Positions 59,372 to 61,625 of a stretch of DNA of 61,625 nucleotides are shown piece after piece. The notes under the pieces were generated by a model that saw only the letters and a list, made by a program, of their open reading frames with translations, searched no databases and had not been told where the DNA came from. Source of the DNA: Lachnospiraceae bacterium. GTDB lineage: Bacteria > Bacillota > Clostridia > Lachnospirales > Lachnospiraceae. Both the position numbers and the translations under genes were made by a program. Positions within the stretch are counted from its first letter, which is position 1, and each line of letters opens with the position of its first letter. The stretch is taken from positions 1-61,625 of the forward strand of contig JALFIB010000113.1 in the NCBI GenBank assembly GCA_022776305.1. Reading direction: 5' to 3'.

Positions 59372-60692
59372 ACCGATAGTAGCGATCGTCGGAAGGCCTA
59401 ATGTCGGCAAGTCCACATTATTTAATGCCTTGGCCGGCGAAAATATTTCCATAGTAAAAGATACACCCGGTGTGACACGTGACAGGATCTATGCGGATGT
59501 GGAGTGGCTGAACGTTAATTTTACGTTGATAGATACGGGAGGCATCGAGCCTGACAGCAGTGATATCATTCTTTCCCAGATGAGGGAGCAGGCTCAGATC
59601 GCAATTGACACGGCAGATGTTATCATGTTTATGGTGGACTGCAAGCAAGGCCTTGTGGATGCAGATGCGAAAGTGGCAGATATGCTGCGCAGATCTCATA
59701 AACCGGTAGTTCTCGTTGTAAATAAAGTAGATAGTTTTAATAAATATATGGCAGATGTCTATGAGTTCTACAACCTAGGCATAGGAGATCCACACCCTAT
59801 TTCTGCCAGCAATAAGATGGGTATCGGCGACATGCTGGATCAGGTGATCGCCCATTTCCACATGGAAGAGATGGAAGAGGCTGAGGATGACCGCCCCCGC
59901 ATTGCCATTGTAGGAAAACCGAATGTGGGCAAATCTTCCCTGATCAATAAGCTTTCCGGGGAGAACAGGCTGATCGTTTCCAACATCGCAGGAACTACGC
60001 GTGATGCAGTGGATACGGTAGTGACATGGAAGGACAAGGAATACGTTTTTATTGATACCGCAGGGCTCCGGAGAAAAAGCAAGGTAAAAGAAGAACTGGA
60101 GCGCTACAGCATTATCCGCACCGTTACAGCTGTTGAGCGGGCCGATGTGGTCGTGATCATGATCGATGCAACGGAAGGCGTGACGGAGCAGGATGCTAAA
60201 ATTGCAGGAATTGCCCATGACAGGGGAAAAGGAATCGTCATTGCTGTCAACAAATGGGATGCAATTGAAAAAGATGATAAGACCATTTATAAGTATACAA
60301 ATGACATCCGTCAGGTGCTCTCTTATATGCCTTATGCGGAGATTATTTTTATCTCGGCAGAGACGGGACAACGTCTTCCAAGGCTTTTTGAGACCATCGA
60401 AATGGTCATTGAAAACCAGACGCTTCGTGTGGCTACCGGCGTGTTAAATGAGATCATGGCGGAAGCAGTTGCCCTTCAGCAGCCGCCGTCTGATAAAGGA
60501 AAGAGGCTGAAATTGTATTATATTACACAGGTATCTGTGAAGCCTCCCACATTTGTTATATTTGTAAATGATAAGCAGCTGATGCATTTTTCTTATACAA
60601 GATATTTGGAGAATAAGATCAGGGATACGTTCGGGTTTAAGGGAACGTCTCTGAAATTCATAATCAGGGAGCGAAAGGACAAAGAAGGCTGA
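59364..60692 (+). CDS. der: Ribosome biogenesis GTPase Der (EngA)
   Basis: [40 protein letters not shown]; second G domain [35 protein letters not shown]. Confidence 0.98.
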   Translation: MSKPIVAIVGRPNVGKSTLFNALAGENISIVKDTPGVTRDRIYADVEWLNVNFTLIDTGGIEPDSSDIILSQMREQAQIAIDTADVIMFMVDCKQGLVDADAKVADMLRRSHKPVVLVVNKVDSFNKYMADVYEFYNLGIGDPHPISASNKMGIGDMLDQVIAHFHMEEMEEAEDDRPRIAIVGKPNVGKSSLINKLSGENRLIVSNIAGTTRDAVDTVVTWKDKEYVFIDTAGLRRKSKVKEELERYSIIRTVTAVERADVVVIMIDATEGVTEQDAKIAGIAHDRGKGIVIAVNKWDAIEKDDKTIYKYTNDIRQVLSYMPYAEIIFISAETGQRLPRLFETIEMVIENQTLRVATGVLNEIMAEAVALQQPPSDKGKRLKLYYITQVSVKPPTFVIFVNDKQLMHFSYTRYLENKIRDTFGFKGTSLKFIIRERKDKEG

Positions 60693-61339
60693 TGGAACGT
60701 TTGATATGTTTAGCGATCGGATACGTTTTTGGGCTTTTCCAGACAAGCTATATTTATGGCCACATGCATGGGATTGATATCCGTAAGCACGGCAGTGGGA
60801 ATGCGGGAACAACCAATATGCTCCGTACTCTCGGAACGAAGGCGGGCGCCATTACATTGCTGGGTGATGCGTTAAAGTGTATTCTGGCTGTTTTGCTGGT
60901 AAGAACCATATTTGCTGATCAATACGGGGATATCCTACCGCTGCTGAGCTTTTATACGGCGGCAGGAGTGATCTTAGGACATAATTTTCCCTTCTATCTG
61001 AATTTCCGCGGAGGAAAGGGGATTGCAGCCACTGCCGGATTGATCCTTTCCCTTAATATGTATATGTCCTTGCTGGGATTAGCTACATTTGTTGCAGCAT
61101 TTTTGCTGACCCATTACGTTTCCCTTGGTTCCCTTTGCGTTTACACAGGTTTTATGATCGAGCTTTTGGTGTTTGGGCAATGCGGCGTATTTGGAATGTC
61201 ACAGGCCCATTTAAACGAAATGTATGTGATCGGTGCCGTACTTACGGTCATGGCATTTTGGATGCATAGGGAAAATATAAAACGTTTGCTCCATCACGAG
61301 GAGAGGAAAACGTATCTTTTCAAAAAGGATAAGCAGTAA
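60692..61339 (+). CDS. plsY: Glycerol-3-phosphate acyltransferase PlsY
   Basis: GHMHGIDIRKHGSGNAGTTNMLRTLG, GHNFPFYLNFRGGKGIAAT. Confidence 0.96.
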   Translation: MERLICLAIGYVFGLFQTSYIYGHMHGIDIRKHGSGNAGTTNMLRTLGTKAGAITLLGDALKCILAVLLVRTIFADQYGDILPLLSFYTAAGVILGHNFPFYLNFRGGKGIAATAGLILSLNMYMSLLGLATFVAAFLLTHYVSLGSLCVYTGFMIELLVFGQCGVFGMSQAHLNEMYVIGAVLTVMAFWMHRENIKRLLHHEERKTYLFKKDKQ

Positions 61340-61352
61340 TTTGGGAGGAGCC

Positions 61353-61625
61353 ATGGCAAAAGTCGGTGTGATCGGCGCAGGAAGCTGGGGAACAGCCCTT
61401 GCGATTTTATTAAATGAAAATGGAAACGATGTGACACTCTGGTCCCATAGGGAAGAAGAGGCAGAACGGATAAGGCAGACGCGCCATATTTCCAAGCTTC
61501 CCGATATTGATATTCCGGAAGGCATTTCGGTGACTTCTCGGCTGGAAGAAGCGGTGTCTGATAAAGAAGTTTTAGTTTTAGTAGTACCATCAAATTGCGT
61601 GCGAGAGACTTCGGAAAAAATGAAG
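61353..61625 (+). CDS. gpsA: Glycerol-3-phosphate dehydrogenase (NAD(P)+) (partial, runs off window end)
   Basis: MAKVGVIGAGSWGTALAILLNENGNDVTLWSHREEEAERIRQTRHISKLPDIDIPEGISVTS. Confidence 0.94.
   Translation, partial: MAKVGVIGAGSWGTALAILLNENGNDVTLWSHREEEAERIRQTRHISKLPDIDIPEGISVTSRLEEAVSDKEVLVLVVPSNCVRETSEKMK

Noticed and set aside
1-61625. Prophage, transposon, toxin-antitoxin, restriction or BGC loci
   Set aside because: No integrase, transposase, restriction, toxin or biosynthetic motifs recognised in any listed ORF; the window is core genome

Overview
The window looks like a chromosomal core region from a Clostridia/Lachnospiraceae-type Firmicute: dense, co-oriented housekeeping genes, a spore coat cotJ cluster, and an smc-ftsY / ffh-rpsP-rimM-trmD-rplS block. 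I recognise about 65 CDS, including two partial at the window edges and an rpmF with a GTG start that the ORF track misses. There is one tRNA-Leu(CAA) and a set of intrinsic terminators and promoters. I see no prophage, transposon, CRISPR array or defence island. The most interesting observations are: (1) an ORF with ECF sigma region 2 joined directly to the C-terminal part of what looks like an anti-sigma-type extracytoplasmic sensor (DUF4367-like), with no region 4 and no TM; (2) a GlgX/isoamylase-like GH13 protein that has lost its catalytic Asp and Glu; (3) a structured ~230-nt intergenic region before rimM with mutually exclusive hairpins; (4) a rhomboid-like protein without the catalytic His and with a C-terminal Cys/His motif; (5) a 25-bp tandem repeat abutting a promoter upstream of an orphan zf-HC2 anti-sigma-like gene, whose Thr/Glu-rich reading frame continues past two in-frame TAG codons; (6) a promoter embedded in the ilvA terminator; (7) an operator-like palindrome at the XRE-cupin/potABCD promoter; (8) an intrinsic-terminator-like hairpin inside coaE. 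All family calls come from reading motifs and were not checked by database search.
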